Source: Gammaproteobacteria bacterium (lineage in GTDB: Bacteria; Pseudomonadota; Gammaproteobacteria; Competibacterales; Competibacteraceae). From it: 64,000 nt of DNA. Both the position numbers and the translations under genes were made by a program. Below are positions 17,403 through 26,048 of the stretch, in pieces. Location of the stretch: positions 1,277,501-1,341,500 of the forward strand of contig JACKNC010000001.1 of NCBI GenBank assembly GCA_024235095.1, read 5' to 3'. Every line of letters starts with the position of its first letter. Positions within the stretch are counted from its first letter, which is position 1. The notes beneath the pieces are model-generated. The model ran no database searches. It worked only from the letters and a program-made list of their open reading frames with translations, and had not been told where the DNA came from.

Positions 17403-18383
17403 TCAGCGCTGGTGTGCTTGATAGTATGCAACGGTGCGCTCGATCCCTTCTTTAAGCGACACTTCTGGCCGCCAACCAGTCGCTGTAGTGATACGGCCTA
17501 TATCGGCGTAGAAATCGCCTGTTTCGACCCGCACCGCGTTATCTGGCCAAGGCGCAAACTCAATCCTGCCGGCACCGGCAGTGGCGATAATAGCGCGCGC
17601 GATATCGTGCAACTTCTGGCGGATGCCTGAACCTACGTTCACGACCGCGCCTACCAATGTTTCAGTTCGACCTACCTCCAAAAACGCCTTGACCAAGTCG
17701 TCGATATATAAGACATCTCGTATTTGGTGGCCACCACCAAACAGGCAAATGGCGCCGCCAGCGACCGCGGTTCGTATAAAGTGGTTGATGACGCCATGGG
17801 TACTGGTATTTGGCGGCATATAAGGACCATAAGGAACCGTTATGCGTAGCACCGTCGTTCGCACACCCTGGCTGTGTTGGTAAAGAAGGTGGTACTTCTC
17901 AGCCGCCAGAGTATGAATGCCATACATACTGGTTGGGTCGGTCGGATGGGTTTCTACTACGGGTAGCATTTGAGCTTTACCGTAGACCAGCCTGGTGCTG
18001 GCGAAGACAAGCCGTGGCGAGCTGCCTGACCGAACACACGCGTTGAGCAGTTTATATTGGCCGAGGAGGTTGATTTGCATATCTTCCTCTGGCGCCTCAA
18101 CGCTCGCTATAGCGCCTGGTCGTCCGGCCACGCTGAAAATCACATCCGAATTCGCCACCAACTGGGTCATTCCAGCCTCGTCGCGAAGATCGATTGGACA
18201 ATAGCTCACAGCGGCGGGCAAAGGTTGACTACTTAGAGTTTGACCACGACTGGCTGCGGTTACAGCGACTCCGCAGCGGGCTAGGGCGCACACCAAATTG
18301 TAACCGAGAAATCCGGTACCACCGATAACACACACGCGTTTGCCCGCATAGGCATCTGCAAGCTCTACTATCGGAACGGTCAT
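17403..18383 (-). CDS. NAD-dependent epimerase/dehydratase (nucleotide-sugar SDR)
   Basis: A 326-residue extended SDR with the NAD motif VIGGTGFLGYN, F-A-S-T-R-L-V-Y-G and an active-site Y-G-I-H-T (Y-x-x-x-K-like, with H-T-L-A-A-E-K following). It ends in G-W-R-P-E-V-S-L-K-E-G-I, typical of UDP-sugar epimerases. ATG 18383 starts just before the conserved domain; the longer frame to 18482 is not conserved-looking. It is the last gene of the leftward arm and converges directly on the PilZ-fusion gene. The catalytic Y-x-x-x-K is not clear-cut, so the reaction is left open. Confidence 0.8.
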   Translation of the reverse strand: MTVPIVELADAYAGKRVCVIGGTGFLGYNLVCALARCGVAVTAASRGQTLSSQPLPAAVSYCPIDLRDEAGMTQLVANSDVIFSVAGRPGAIASVEAPEEDMQINLLGQYKLLNACVRSGSSPRLVFASTRLVYGKAQMLPVVETHPTDPTSMYGIHTLAAEKYHLLYQHSQGVRTTVLRITVPYGPYMPPNTSTHGVINHFIRTAVAGGAICLFGGGHQIRDVLYIDDLVKAFLEVGRTETLVGAVVNVGSGIRQKLHDIARAIIATAGAGRIEFAPWPDNAVRVETGDFYADIGRITTATGWRPEVSLKEGIERTVAYYQAHQR

Positions 18384-18509
18384 AAGATGCTTTCCATGGT
18401 CAGGATCAAAATTCTGTGAGATTAAAAGAGAGACAGATTGACAGATATGTATACTGTTTCCATTGTCTTGCAATAATCTCAAGTATGCTTAAACAAATCC
18501 TAGTAGTCC

Positions 18510-18560
18510 ATTGATTCTCGTTCGGGATACATACCCCGCAGCTTGCTGCGGGGTCGTTTA
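18510..18560. repeat. Dispersed GC-hairpin repeat, simple copy
   Basis: A 51-bp element containing the palindrome CCCCGCAGC-TT-GCTGCGGGG (18534-18553). Positions 18510-18550 are the exact reverse complement of 10026-10066, and 18550-18560 matches 9981-9991 in the same sense. It lies between the wzy-like gene and the epimerase gene, both leftward. A 41-bp perfect match 8 kb apart indicates a genomic repeat family. Confidence 0.8.
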
Positions 18561-18615
18561 TCGAAATATTCATAGTTGTAAAAATTGGTGGAAAAATTCT
18601 GTGCTCTGATCGCTG

Positions 18616-20016
18616 TTACGCCGTTCGTCCTGGAAGCTGGAGCAGTGCGATGCGGTATAATGCTATAGAGCATCCGATAAAGAACCACATGTTCTTGAAA
18701 CCGATACGCATAAAGTCGAATGCCAGCGCTCCAATGATTAGGAATGATACGAAGCTGATACGTAGGGATGTAGCAAAAACAGCTCCCCAATCGTCGTTAT
18801 ATTGGATGAAAATTTGCCGTGCGTACGAGAGCCTGCGGAAGATTCGAATAAGGAAGTAAAGCATACAGAGTAACCCGAAAATCCCAGTTTCGATAGCTAT
18901 CTGAAGGTAGGAGTTGTGTACAGTAAGCAGCCCCGGATTCCAGGGAGCATCAAGGTAATACTCCAAAATGCCACGATTATTGCCGACGCCAAAGCCACTT
19001 AGCGGGTTGTCAAAGAAGGCCCTTGTCGCTGCATCCCAAAGCTTGTAGCGCTCTGACACGCTGACGCTCTGCGAGGAGAAGTAGTTAGCAGGATCGAAAA
19101 TGCGCGACACGCCTTCTGGCAAAAACGGAATGCTGATAATCCCCGCGATCAAGACTACTGCGATGCGCAGTGGCGTCACTTTCAGTAACCTAAAGTAAAT
19201 CAATTGTGGAAAAATGATGGCAAAAGTCAGTATTCCCGTGCGTGACAGGGATACAACCGCTGCTGAGATACAAACTCCGAAACTCGCCAGGATCGATAGC
19301 CGCAGCCAGCGACTATGGGAAAAGCGCAAGAAAGCAAACAAGATTGGGACCAGAAAAGCTGTGTTGGCAGCCAACACATTAGAATGCGCTGTCGTACCGG
19401 TGCTGCGCATTACTGTTTCTCCAAGGCTTTTAGATTCGATATTGCTGATTTCGACGCCGTGCGTGGCTTCTCCTTCTTCTAACCAGCCAATGCGCTCAGC
19501 GATTTGTGTGCCAGGCAGAAAACGCTGAACGACAGCATACCCAAAGGTTCCAACGCTTACTATAGTAAACAATGTTAGCGCAATCATTATATGTTTCTGC
19601 TGTGTGAGCAAGTTAAATACCATAGTAAAGAAAACGATAGTAGTGCCGAGAATAATCAATTCCTGTAGACCGCGCTTCAGCTCTAATGCATCGGCTAGCG
19701 ATAATACGGCTATAAGGAAATAAAAAAGAAATATACCAATCTCATAGCTCCAGATAAACTGAACCTTGCGCATTGCTAGATGCAATATCCAGGAAGCGAT
19801 CGTCAATAACGCCAAGATTTTAGCGATGGTGATATCGACAAAGGGGAGGATGTTACCCAGTTTTCCGACATCGTCGAGAGGAATAGCGGCGACGGTAAGG
19901 TAAAAGCCCCAGCGTGGCTGGATCAGGATTGGGATCGCGAGCAGCAGCCCTCCGATCATGCCAAGATAAAGATAAGACTTAAATAGGAACAAACTCGAAG
20001 CGGCGCATCCAAACAA
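18616..20016 (-). CDS. O-antigen polymerase/ligase-like membrane protein (Wzy)
   Basis: About 466 residues, almost entirely hydrophobic, with ten or more predicted membrane segments and a large periplasmic loop. The C-terminal half holds the Wzy_C/O-antigen ligase pattern: R-S-T-G-T-T-A-H-S-N, A-A-V-V-S-L-S-R-T-G, and S-G-F-G-V-G-N-N...V-H-N-S-Y-L-Q-I-A-I-E-T-G. It probably polymerises the flipped repeat units in the periplasm. The given start is a TTG; the frame stays open further upstream (W-I-I-L-L-I-A precedes) without an ATG, so the true start is uncertain. Confidence 0.82.
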   Translation of the reverse strand: MFGCAASSLFLFKSYLYLGMIGGLLLAIPILIQPRWGFYLTVAAIPLDDVGKLGNILPFVDITIAKILALLTIASWILHLAMRKVQFIWSYEIGIFLFYFLIAVLSLADALELKRGLQELIILGTTIVFFTMVFNLLTQQKHIMIALTLFTIVSVGTFGYAVVQRFLPGTQIAERIGWLEEGEATHGVEISNIESKSLGETVMRSTGTTAHSNVLAANTAFLVPILFAFLRFSHSRWLRLSILASFGVCISAAVVSLSRTGILTFAIIFPQLIYFRLLKVTPLRIAVVLIAGIISIPFLPEGVSRIFDPANYFSSQSVSVSERYKLWDAATRAFFDNPLSGFGVGNNRGILEYYLDAPWNPGLLTVHNSYLQIAIETGIFGLLCMLYFLIRIFRRLSYARQIFIQYNDDWGAVFATSLRISFVSFLIIGALAFDFMRIGFKNMWFFIGCSIALYRIALLQLPGRTA

Positions 20017-20113
20017 TGCAATAAGTAGAATGATCCAACGGTAGCGCCAGATAATCCCCCAATTGATGCCTAATAGACCAACAATCGATCGATTTTGACA
20101 GACATGATAAGCT

Positions 20114-21388
20114 TTAATTACGTATCTCCCGCAATACGAAAAGAAGTATCATAATTGACGCAAACACCCTACCGGCAACTGTGACCCAAGCCGCACCCAT
20201 CGCCCCGAAACGGGGAATGATGACGACGCCTACTAACAACGTGAAGATTGCCAGAAACAAGTTTATCCAGGTTAACAAGCTAACTCGATTGCGGGCGTAT
20301 AGCACTAGATATACAGGATGCACTACTAACGTGACTATCGCGCCAATGAACAGAATGCGGAATATTTCAGCTGCCTGTAAATAATCAGGAAATAGCAGTT
20401 CAAAGAACCAGTCTGACAGAAAATACAGTGGTAAAAGCAAAAATGCTAACAATGCGCAAATTGTTAACGTACTACGAAAGTATCGCTGATATTCAAGATG
20501 AGTCGCCATGCGCGCAGCGCTAGGCAGTAACGCGATGATAACCGAATAGGTTAAAAGATCAATGACGAAATTGAGATTCCAAGCCACTGCGTATTGACCG
20601 ACAGAGTTAACCTCGGTGAAGTGTCCTAGCAATAGCAGGTCGGTCCGTGAATATAGCGCGAATAAGAAGCTGGACATGATTACCCACTGCCCAAATCGAA
20701 CGATTTCGATCCAGTACGGTAAATCGGGCGCCTTGGATGGCAGTTCCGACTGCCGTTGATTGAAAGCGAGCGCAATTCCAAAGCTTAGAAAAAAGCTTCC
20801 CATCCAGGCTGCTGCCACGCTCTGTGGAGTGAAGGCGTTCAGCAGCGACAGGATACCGAGTAGGATAAGCTTCGACAGGTTCCCAACTACCCGCAACACA
20901 GCATAGAGATCGAATCGCTCCTGTGTCTGGAATTTGGCGATGATATAGTTGTAAAGTGCGGCGCCTACCAGACCGACAGAGACCCAGCGGAGAAGTGGGG
21001 TCATGGTCGCGTCCAGATAAATACGCTGAGCAATCCAGTCAGCAATGACGAATATCAACAAGGCAATGCCAGAATTCGCTATCAGCTTGATGCGGAAGGC
21101 AGCGCGGAAAATCGCTTCAGCGCGCGCGGGATCGCTCTTCGTATGTGGAGCGGCTAAGCGCACCATCGCCAAATCGATACCGCTACCACAGATCTCTTGC
21201 AACACATTGAGCAAAGCAAGTGCAAGAGCAAGCATACCGAAACCGGTTGGCTCCAGGCCATTCGCCGCCACGATATTGGCAAGGAAGCCCAATGCCATAT
21301 AGCTACCATTGCCAATCACAACTTTAGCGATAGCATGGATACTACTGTATTTTACCGGGGCAATTGTATACTGTTTAGATCTCGCCAC
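20114..21388 (-). CDS. Wzx-type polysaccharide flippase (MOP/oligosaccharide exporter superfamily)
   Basis: A 424-residue membrane protein with about 12 hydrophobic segments, starting at a GTG (M-A-R-S-K-Q-Y). The pattern N-G-S-Y-M-A-L-G-F-L-A-N-I-V-A-A-N-G-L followed by G-F-G-M-L-A-L-A-L-A-L is typical of RfbX/Wzx proteins. It moves undecaprenyl-linked repeat units across the inner membrane. It lies between the wza- and wzy-like genes, consistent with a Wzx/Wzy-dependent pathway. Confidence 0.82.
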   Translation of the reverse strand: MARSKQYTIAPVKYSSIHAIAKVVIGNGSYMALGFLANIVAANGLEPTGFGMLALALALLNVLQEICGSGIDLAMVRLAAPHTKSDPARAEAIFRAAFRIKLIANSGIALLIFVIADWIAQRIYLDATMTPLLRWVSVGLVGAALYNYIIAKFQTQERFDLYAVLRVVGNLSKLILLGILSLLNAFTPQSVAAAWMGSFFLSFGIALAFNQRQSELPSKAPDLPYWIEIVRFGQWVIMSSFLFALYSRTDLLLLGHFTEVNSVGQYAVAWNLNFVIDLLTYSVIIALLPSAARMATHLEYQRYFRSTLTICALLAFLLLPLYFLSDWFFELLFPDYLQAAEIFRILFIGAIVTLVVHPVYLVLYARNRVSLLTWINLFLAIFTLLVGVVIIPRFGAMGAAWVTVAGRVFASIMILLFVLREIRN

Positions 21389-21504
21389 CCATCTAACCCT
21401 GCTAAGATATTTACATAACTAGTTGATATAATCGGCAGAGCCAGTGTTTTCGTTTTATGACTGCACAACAATATAGAGTTGGGGTCAGACCTATCCGTTA
21501 AGCA

Positions 21505-22761
21505 TTATGGTGGCACAATAGTGGTCTTGGTATCCTGCTCAATTTTCTGTGTTCCGACATTCTTAAGATAAGTGAAGCCAACGCTTGAGTTTCGTAATGG
21601 CGGGAGCAGATCATAAATATATCGGTCCAGGAAATCTTTGACGCTCGTAATTGTTGTCTTAGGAACAATAACCACATCGAAAGGTTGTAACAAAATATCG
21701 TTTGTGACTGGATTGCCTGTATCTTCCCCTGTATCAGATGAATTGGATCTGGCCACCATTATCATAGGACCATGTATATCAGCGTCAAGGTTGCGCACGA
21801 TATAGCCGCCAGATTGGCCATTCAAGTTCTTACGTAGGATGATGACATTGTCTAGCTCTCCGCGCTGAGTCACTCCGCCGACCGAAATAATGGCTTGCAG
21901 GGCGCTGAGCGTGGGTCGATAATCGATTGCCGATGGTGATGCTACCTCGCCAGCAACGAAAACCTTCGCTGGAAGTGTGCTGTCCAGAGTTACATATATA
22001 TCATCCAATCCCGGTAGTGGGATATTTGTGCGTCCTTGTTCAGTGATGACCGTATTAGAGGCCAAACTGGCCATGGACACCGAAACAATAGGGTCAGCGA
22101 ATTGCGTGGAGTAAAGTCCTAACAGTTCATTTTGCAGAGCCTCCAGCGTCTTACCCTCAGCGATCATCGGGGCAATGAGCGGTAAAGAAATGCGGCCATC
22201 TGGGAGTACCATGGTGTTGCTATCAAATACAGGCATATAAGGAAACCGCACTGCCAAGACATCACCGATACCGATCAGATACTGCTTCTTCTGCGGGGGG
22301 GGCGCAGTCGCGATCAGATCCGTATACATGTGCTGTATTTGCATTTGAAATTCATCAAGCGTCGCTCCTGCCGCAATCACTGTCTGTAGAAATGGCAGTG
22401 AAACCCGACCGTCAGGCGCTACTGTCGCCTTGGTATTCAAGTCCGGTTGGCGATAATAGCGAATGTTGAGTACATCCCCAACTGCAATCCGGTATTTCCT
22501 AGCTGCCAGGCTGTAAGGTTCAGTTGCTGGCTGTATCGACAGATCGTCTGCTACTATTTGCATCGGCGGCGCTAAAACAGCCATTTGCGGATGCGATGAT
22601 GTGCAGGCGCCCAGTGTGAAGGCCAGTAAAAAAATTCCGAAGACGGGTAGCAGCAACACAGTAAGGTTTTTACCGAACTTGGCAATGATGAGGGAACATG
22701 TTCCTGTATCAAGTTGATCTCGCTTAGAAGCGAGTCGGACTAATGAATTAATAAAAATCAT
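21505..22761 (-). CDS. Polysaccharide export outer-membrane lipoprotein (Wza-like) with duplicated Poly_export domain
   Basis: Forms the outer-membrane export channel for the polymer. The N-terminus is hydrophobic and ends in the lipobox L-G-A-C. Two successive Poly_export domains follow: Y-R-I-A-V-G-D-V-L-N-I...A-P-D-G-R-V-S-L-P and then Y-L-I-G-I-G-D-V-L-A-V...L-P-D-G-R-I-S-L-P. After them comes an SLBB-like segment, V-F-V-A-G-E-V-A-S-P. Ordinary Wza/GumB proteins have one Poly_export domain. ATG 22761 is chosen; a GTG at 22836 in frame is the alternative, and neither has a strong ribosome site. Confidence 0.85.
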   Translation of the reverse strand: MIFINSLVRLASKRDQLDTGTCSLIIAKFGKNLTVLLLPVFGIFLLAFTLGACTSSHPQMAVLAPPMQIVADDLSIQPATEPYSLAARKYRIAVGDVLNIRYYRQPDLNTKATVAPDGRVSLPFLQTVIAAGATLDEFQMQIQHMYTDLIATAPPPQKKQYLIGIGDVLAVRFPYMPVFDSNTMVLPDGRISLPLIAPMIAEGKTLEALQNELLGLYSTQFADPIVSVSMASLASNTVITEQGRTNIPLPGLDDIYVTLDSTLPAKVFVAGEVASPSAIDYRPTLSALQAIISVGGVTQRGELDNVIILRKNLNGQSGGYIVRNLDADIHGPMIMVARSNSSDTGEDTGNPVTNDILLQPFDVVIVPKTTITSVKDFLDRYIYDLLPPLRNSSVGFTYLKNVGTQKIEQDTKTTIVPP

Positions 22762-22894
22762 GCGGTTTAAAATTTGACAATATGCAGGCAATAAATTTTT
22801 GGTAAAAATCGACCTATTCCTCGATGCGTTAAGCACTTACAGGCGATTTCTCCGGTACGGTTTCCAGCCGCGTCCAGGCTACTTATATCCAAAT

Positions 22895-22964
22895 TATCCC
22901 GGTATGTCTGACAGACTCCTAGCCTATCCCGGTATGTCTGACAGACTCCTAGCCTATCCCGGTA
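22895..22964. repeat. 30-bp tandem repeat at the 3' end of the wzz-like gene
   Basis: Two copies of a 30-bp unit beginning TATCCCGGTATGTCTGACAG (22895-22924, 22925-22954) are followed by a third partial copy (TATCCCGGTA, 22955-22964). The copies agree at every base. The partial copy includes the stop codon of the wzz-like gene, so the array probably grew by duplicating the gene's end. Confidence 0.8.
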
Positions 22965-24540
22965 ACTCTTGCAACGGAAAAGAAGCCACGAACCGCACAT
23001 CGAGATATTTCTCCACGTCATGCTCGTCGAAGATAGTCTTATCATTGAAATAGGCGAGAAACGGCATCGCTAGCGCTAAGATAAGGGCGCCGCCAAGCGC
23101 GATCCCCAAGTAGAGTAACTTGCGTGGTCTAATAGATTTCATCGGGTAATCTGCATAATCGATTATGCGAACGTCTGCCAACCGGGCTTGCGCTAGTTCT
23201 TCAGTGATTTTAGCCTGTTCTCGATTGCGCACATTCAACGTATAAGCCTCCTCTAGCCGGCTGACTTTGCGTTTTAGGCTACGCAGGCGAAGGTCCGTGT
23301 CCGACAGTGCTTCGAGTTCATTGCGGTATTCCTGCGTTTTTTCGACCAGAGCCTGTTCTTCTGCCGCTAAAGCAGCTAATTCCACTTCTGCCTTAAACAG
23401 TTGACTACGGAGTTCTTGGCGCAGTGGGTTTAGCTCGAAAATAACGTTGCCATCAACATCGTGTTGGTTGATCTTATCAAGTTGTGGTTGTAATGCTGCA
23501 ATTTCAGCCTCAACCTGCTGCAATGGGATGCTGTTATTAATGCGTTGCTTGCGCTGCAGTAGGGTACGGCGGCGCTTTAATTCGATTAACTCGCCTTCCA
23601 GCTTTTCAAGCACCGGATTCCGCTTAATCTCAGAGCGTATCGCGATGCGTTCTGGTTCAGTTTCAATCCGAGACTGTAGTATAGTTTTCCGTGCTTGTAT
23701 CTCTGCCTGTCCAACACGCGCTACTTTCAAACGCTCTAAGGTTTCTGACATATTATTCAGTAACAAACCACGCTGCTGTTCGATAGAATAGTTTGACGTT
23801 TCCTGTTCAACGACTGCCAACTCTGCTTCGGCATGAGCCAGCTCCTGTCCGAGCTTATCACTGACATCAGAGAAGAATGTTTTAGCGCGAGCTTCTTTAA
23901 TATTACCGTAATACTCAATAAATTGGTCGAGAATGGTATTAGCGGCTTTCTGGGCGAGAAGCGGATCGCTGCACTGAAAGGCAACAGCAATGATATTGGA
24001 ATCAGTCAATGGGCGCACACTCAGCCGGTCCTGCGCCATATTAAGCAGATTGACCCGGTTAAGAAAAGTTATTTCTTCTGGTGTCGGTTCAGTGCCTAGA
24101 TGCAGTAAGTATATTAGCTTATTATAAACAAATTGCGCACCATCAATCACCCCGTCAAGTATAGCGCGCACATAGCGACGGGCGTCCCGAATATATCGCA
24201 ATGACTCCCGCGTCAGGTTCAGTCTGTCGGCCATAGCCTCAACGATGACTCGAGATTGAAGCATTTCGACGTAGGTATTAATTTCCTCGTTTCGATCGAC
24301 ATTGCGGAAGGTCGTATTGCCGGAATTAGCTTTCGACTGCACTGAATAATCAGCGTTTGGACTCTGTCGGTTGATCCAGACCGTTCCTGTTGCTTCGTAA
24401 GTAGGCGGCATCAGGAATATTACCAGTACGGATGGAACCATTAGAGCGATGAAAGTGAACGCTGCTAACCAGCGCCAACGGAAAAAAATGGTCTGGATAT
24501 CAGCAAAGGTAAAGGTTTCTAGTTCTAGCGTCTTCACCAT
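22954..24540 (-). CDS. Chain-length determinant protein (Wzz/GumC-like, without kinase domain)
   Basis: A 528-residue polysaccharide co-polymerase. A Wzz domain near the N-terminus (membrane segment around residues 25-45) is followed by a long periplasmic coiled coil (about residues 190-450) and a second membrane segment L-Y-L-G-I-A-L-G-G-A-L-I-L-A-L-A-M-P-F preceded by P-R. The protein ends about 30 residues later, without the kinase domain that Wzc carries. That partner function may lie in the PilZ-ATPase protein at 16395-17402. The stop codon lies within a tandem repeat. Confidence 0.85.
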   Translation of the reverse strand: MVKTLELETFTFADIQTIFFRWRWLAAFTFIALMVPSVLVIFLMPPTYEATGTVWINRQSPNADYSVQSKANSGNTTFRNVDRNEEINTYVEMLQSRVIVEAMADRLNLTRESLRYIRDARRYVRAILDGVIDGAQFVYNKLIYLLHLGTEPTPEEITFLNRVNLLNMAQDRLSVRPLTDSNIIAVAFQCSDPLLAQKAANTILDQFIEYYGNIKEARAKTFFSDVSDKLGQELAHAEAELAVVEQETSNYSIEQQRGLLLNNMSETLERLKVARVGQAEIQARKTILQSRIETEPERIAIRSEIKRNPVLEKLEGELIELKRRRTLLQRKQRINNSIPLQQVEAEIAALQPQLDKINQHDVDGNVIFELNPLRQELRSQLFKAEVELAALAAEEQALVEKTQEYRNELEALSDTDLRLRSLKRKVSRLEEAYTLNVRNREQAKITEELAQARLADVRIIDYADYPMKSIRPRKLLYLGIALGGALILALAMPFLAYFNDKTIFDEHDVEKYLDVRFVASFPLQELPG

Positions 24541-24572
24541 GCGTTTCTTTGATAGTGAATTAAGTGTATTGA

Positions 24573-25712
24573 TTACTTAGTTGATTTTGGCATCAGGAAA
24601 AACAACTGCCAGATATCCTCCGCCGGACGCGCCTTGCCCTTGCCATCGAGAATGCCAACATCACGCCACATACCGCCCAATTCCGGTATGCTACCCTTCA
24701 GGCGATCCCACAGGGCGTCGTAATCCCGATAGCACCAAAGAATCACGAACAGATGATTCTGCTCATTAGCCTTGTTGAATATCACATAATAAATATTTTT
24801 CTGTATCTCAGGCGTAGCTGGCAGATTCGCTAGGGCCTCAACCACATTTTTTTTGGCTGGGTAACCCACCTCCGATAAGGCCATAGGCAAATTTGTACGC
24901 TGTTGGACTTCATCTAGCGCATGGATAGGATCAGCTAGATCAAAGGGGAATTGCAGAAACGGATAATAGCTCACTGCCGCAATATCGGCGAACTTCCACA
25001 GTTGCTGAATGCGCTCCCATTTCTCAGCAGGATTACCGCGACTAGCATTAGTCATGTTGTGTAGCGATATAGTGAAAAATACCGGCAAATTCGGATATAT
25101 CTTCTTCGTTTCCTGATAAGTGTGTGTGTACAGATCGACAAAGGCTGGCCACTCGTCGGGCGAATTTTCCAATAGTTCGTTGACTTCGATAGCGATCGCC
25201 AAATAATCTGGACTGAAAAACTCGATTGCTCGGCGTACATAAGCTGTAAAGGCCTTTTTTACATCGGGGTGGTTGAATGCCTTACCTTTAAAGGCATCGG
25301 GTAGTGGCATTTGGATATCCGCGCCACGATAATCAGCAATGCCGGTTCGTAGTTGATTAATGGGATTGACTGATAAGAAGACCTTGAGATTGGGACTGGT
25401 AAGTTGCTTACGTAATTGCCACGATTCCATCATCTTTTCGTTGAAAGGTTCTCCTGCCAACGCTTCAGTCCAGGGCACTCCCTCTTCGATGTGGTGCGAG
25501 ATAATATCAGCATGGCCGTTGATGTAATCATAGGTTGATTTCACTGCATCCCATCCCATGTCCCAAGGCCACGGTGTGAACCCCATATAAAAAGATCGTG
25601 TCTGTGCATGCCCTTGATAAGTTACACAACTTGTGATCACAACCAGTGCTAAACTAATAAGGCCACGCCGCATCACATATCGCCAACCGGATAAATCAGC
25701 TCGTTTTTTCAT
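24573..25712 (-). CDS. Putative glycoside hydrolase-like secreted or lipoprotein in the exopolysaccharide locus
   Basis: A 379-residue protein with an N-terminal signal (L-I-S-L-A-L-V-V-I-T-S-C, the last four a possible lipobox). The remainder reads like a TIM-barrel clan-A glycosidase: A-I-A-I-E-V-N-E (residues 173-179) at the expected strand-4 acid/base position, and A-L-S-E-V-G-Y-P (278-284) with Glu281 at the strand-7 nucleophile position. The aromatic stretches F-T-P-W-P-W-D and V-S-Y-Y-P-F-L fit a sugar cleft. It may trim or edit the polymer in the periplasm. The family could not be named with certainty. Confidence 0.6.
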   Translation of the reverse strand: MKKRADLSGWRYVMRRGLISLALVVITSCVTYQGHAQTRSFYMGFTPWPWDMGWDAVKSTYDYINGHADIISHHIEEGVPWTEALAGEPFNEKMMESWQLRKQLTSPNLKVFLSVNPINQLRTGIADYRGADIQMPLPDAFKGKAFNHPDVKKAFTAYVRRAIEFFSPDYLAIAIEVNELLENSPDEWPAFVDLYTHTYQETKKIYPNLPVFFTISLHNMTNASRGNPAEKWERIQQLWKFADIAAVSYYPFLQFPFDLADPIHALDEVQQRTNLPMALSEVGYPAKKNVVEALANLPATPEIQKNIYYVIFNKANEQNHLFVILWCYRDYDALWDRLKGSIPELGGMWRDVGILDGKGKARPAEDIWQLFFLMPKSTK

Positions 25713-26048
25713 TACGCTGTCCTGATATTAAATTTGCAAATTAATAAACTTGTTCCTACATAATCACGGTGATTCCAAATCACTTGGTCAGCGTAGATTG
25801 CGGCCCGATGCGCCTTATCTATCCACACTACCCCTGTGCGTGGATGCACCGCGATTATTCACGCCCCCCATTTAGCAATGGTTGTTGTTGGAAGTCACTT
25901 TAAATGGGGACAATGCCGATTATTTTAGCATCTCTTTATCACTTATTGCCATCCAAAAAATGGATACTCATTAATTTCAAGCGGAACCCGGTTTAGGGGG
26001 CGGCGGTTTGGGGCGAATGTAGTGGCGGGCCGCAGCCATCGCAGAACG
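25713..26048. other. Intergenic region without a recognisable gene
   Basis: 336 bp between the glycosidase-like and radical SAM genes. No frame of any length looks coding. An inverted repeat CCCCATTTA (25866-25874)/TAAATGGGG (25901-25909) is the only structure noted. A promoter for the downstream export genes may lie here. Confidence 0.5.

Noticed and set aside
22895..22964. CRISPR-like repeat near the wzz-like gene
   Set aside because: The copies are directly adjacent with no spacers, and there is no cas gene; it is a simple tandem repeat.
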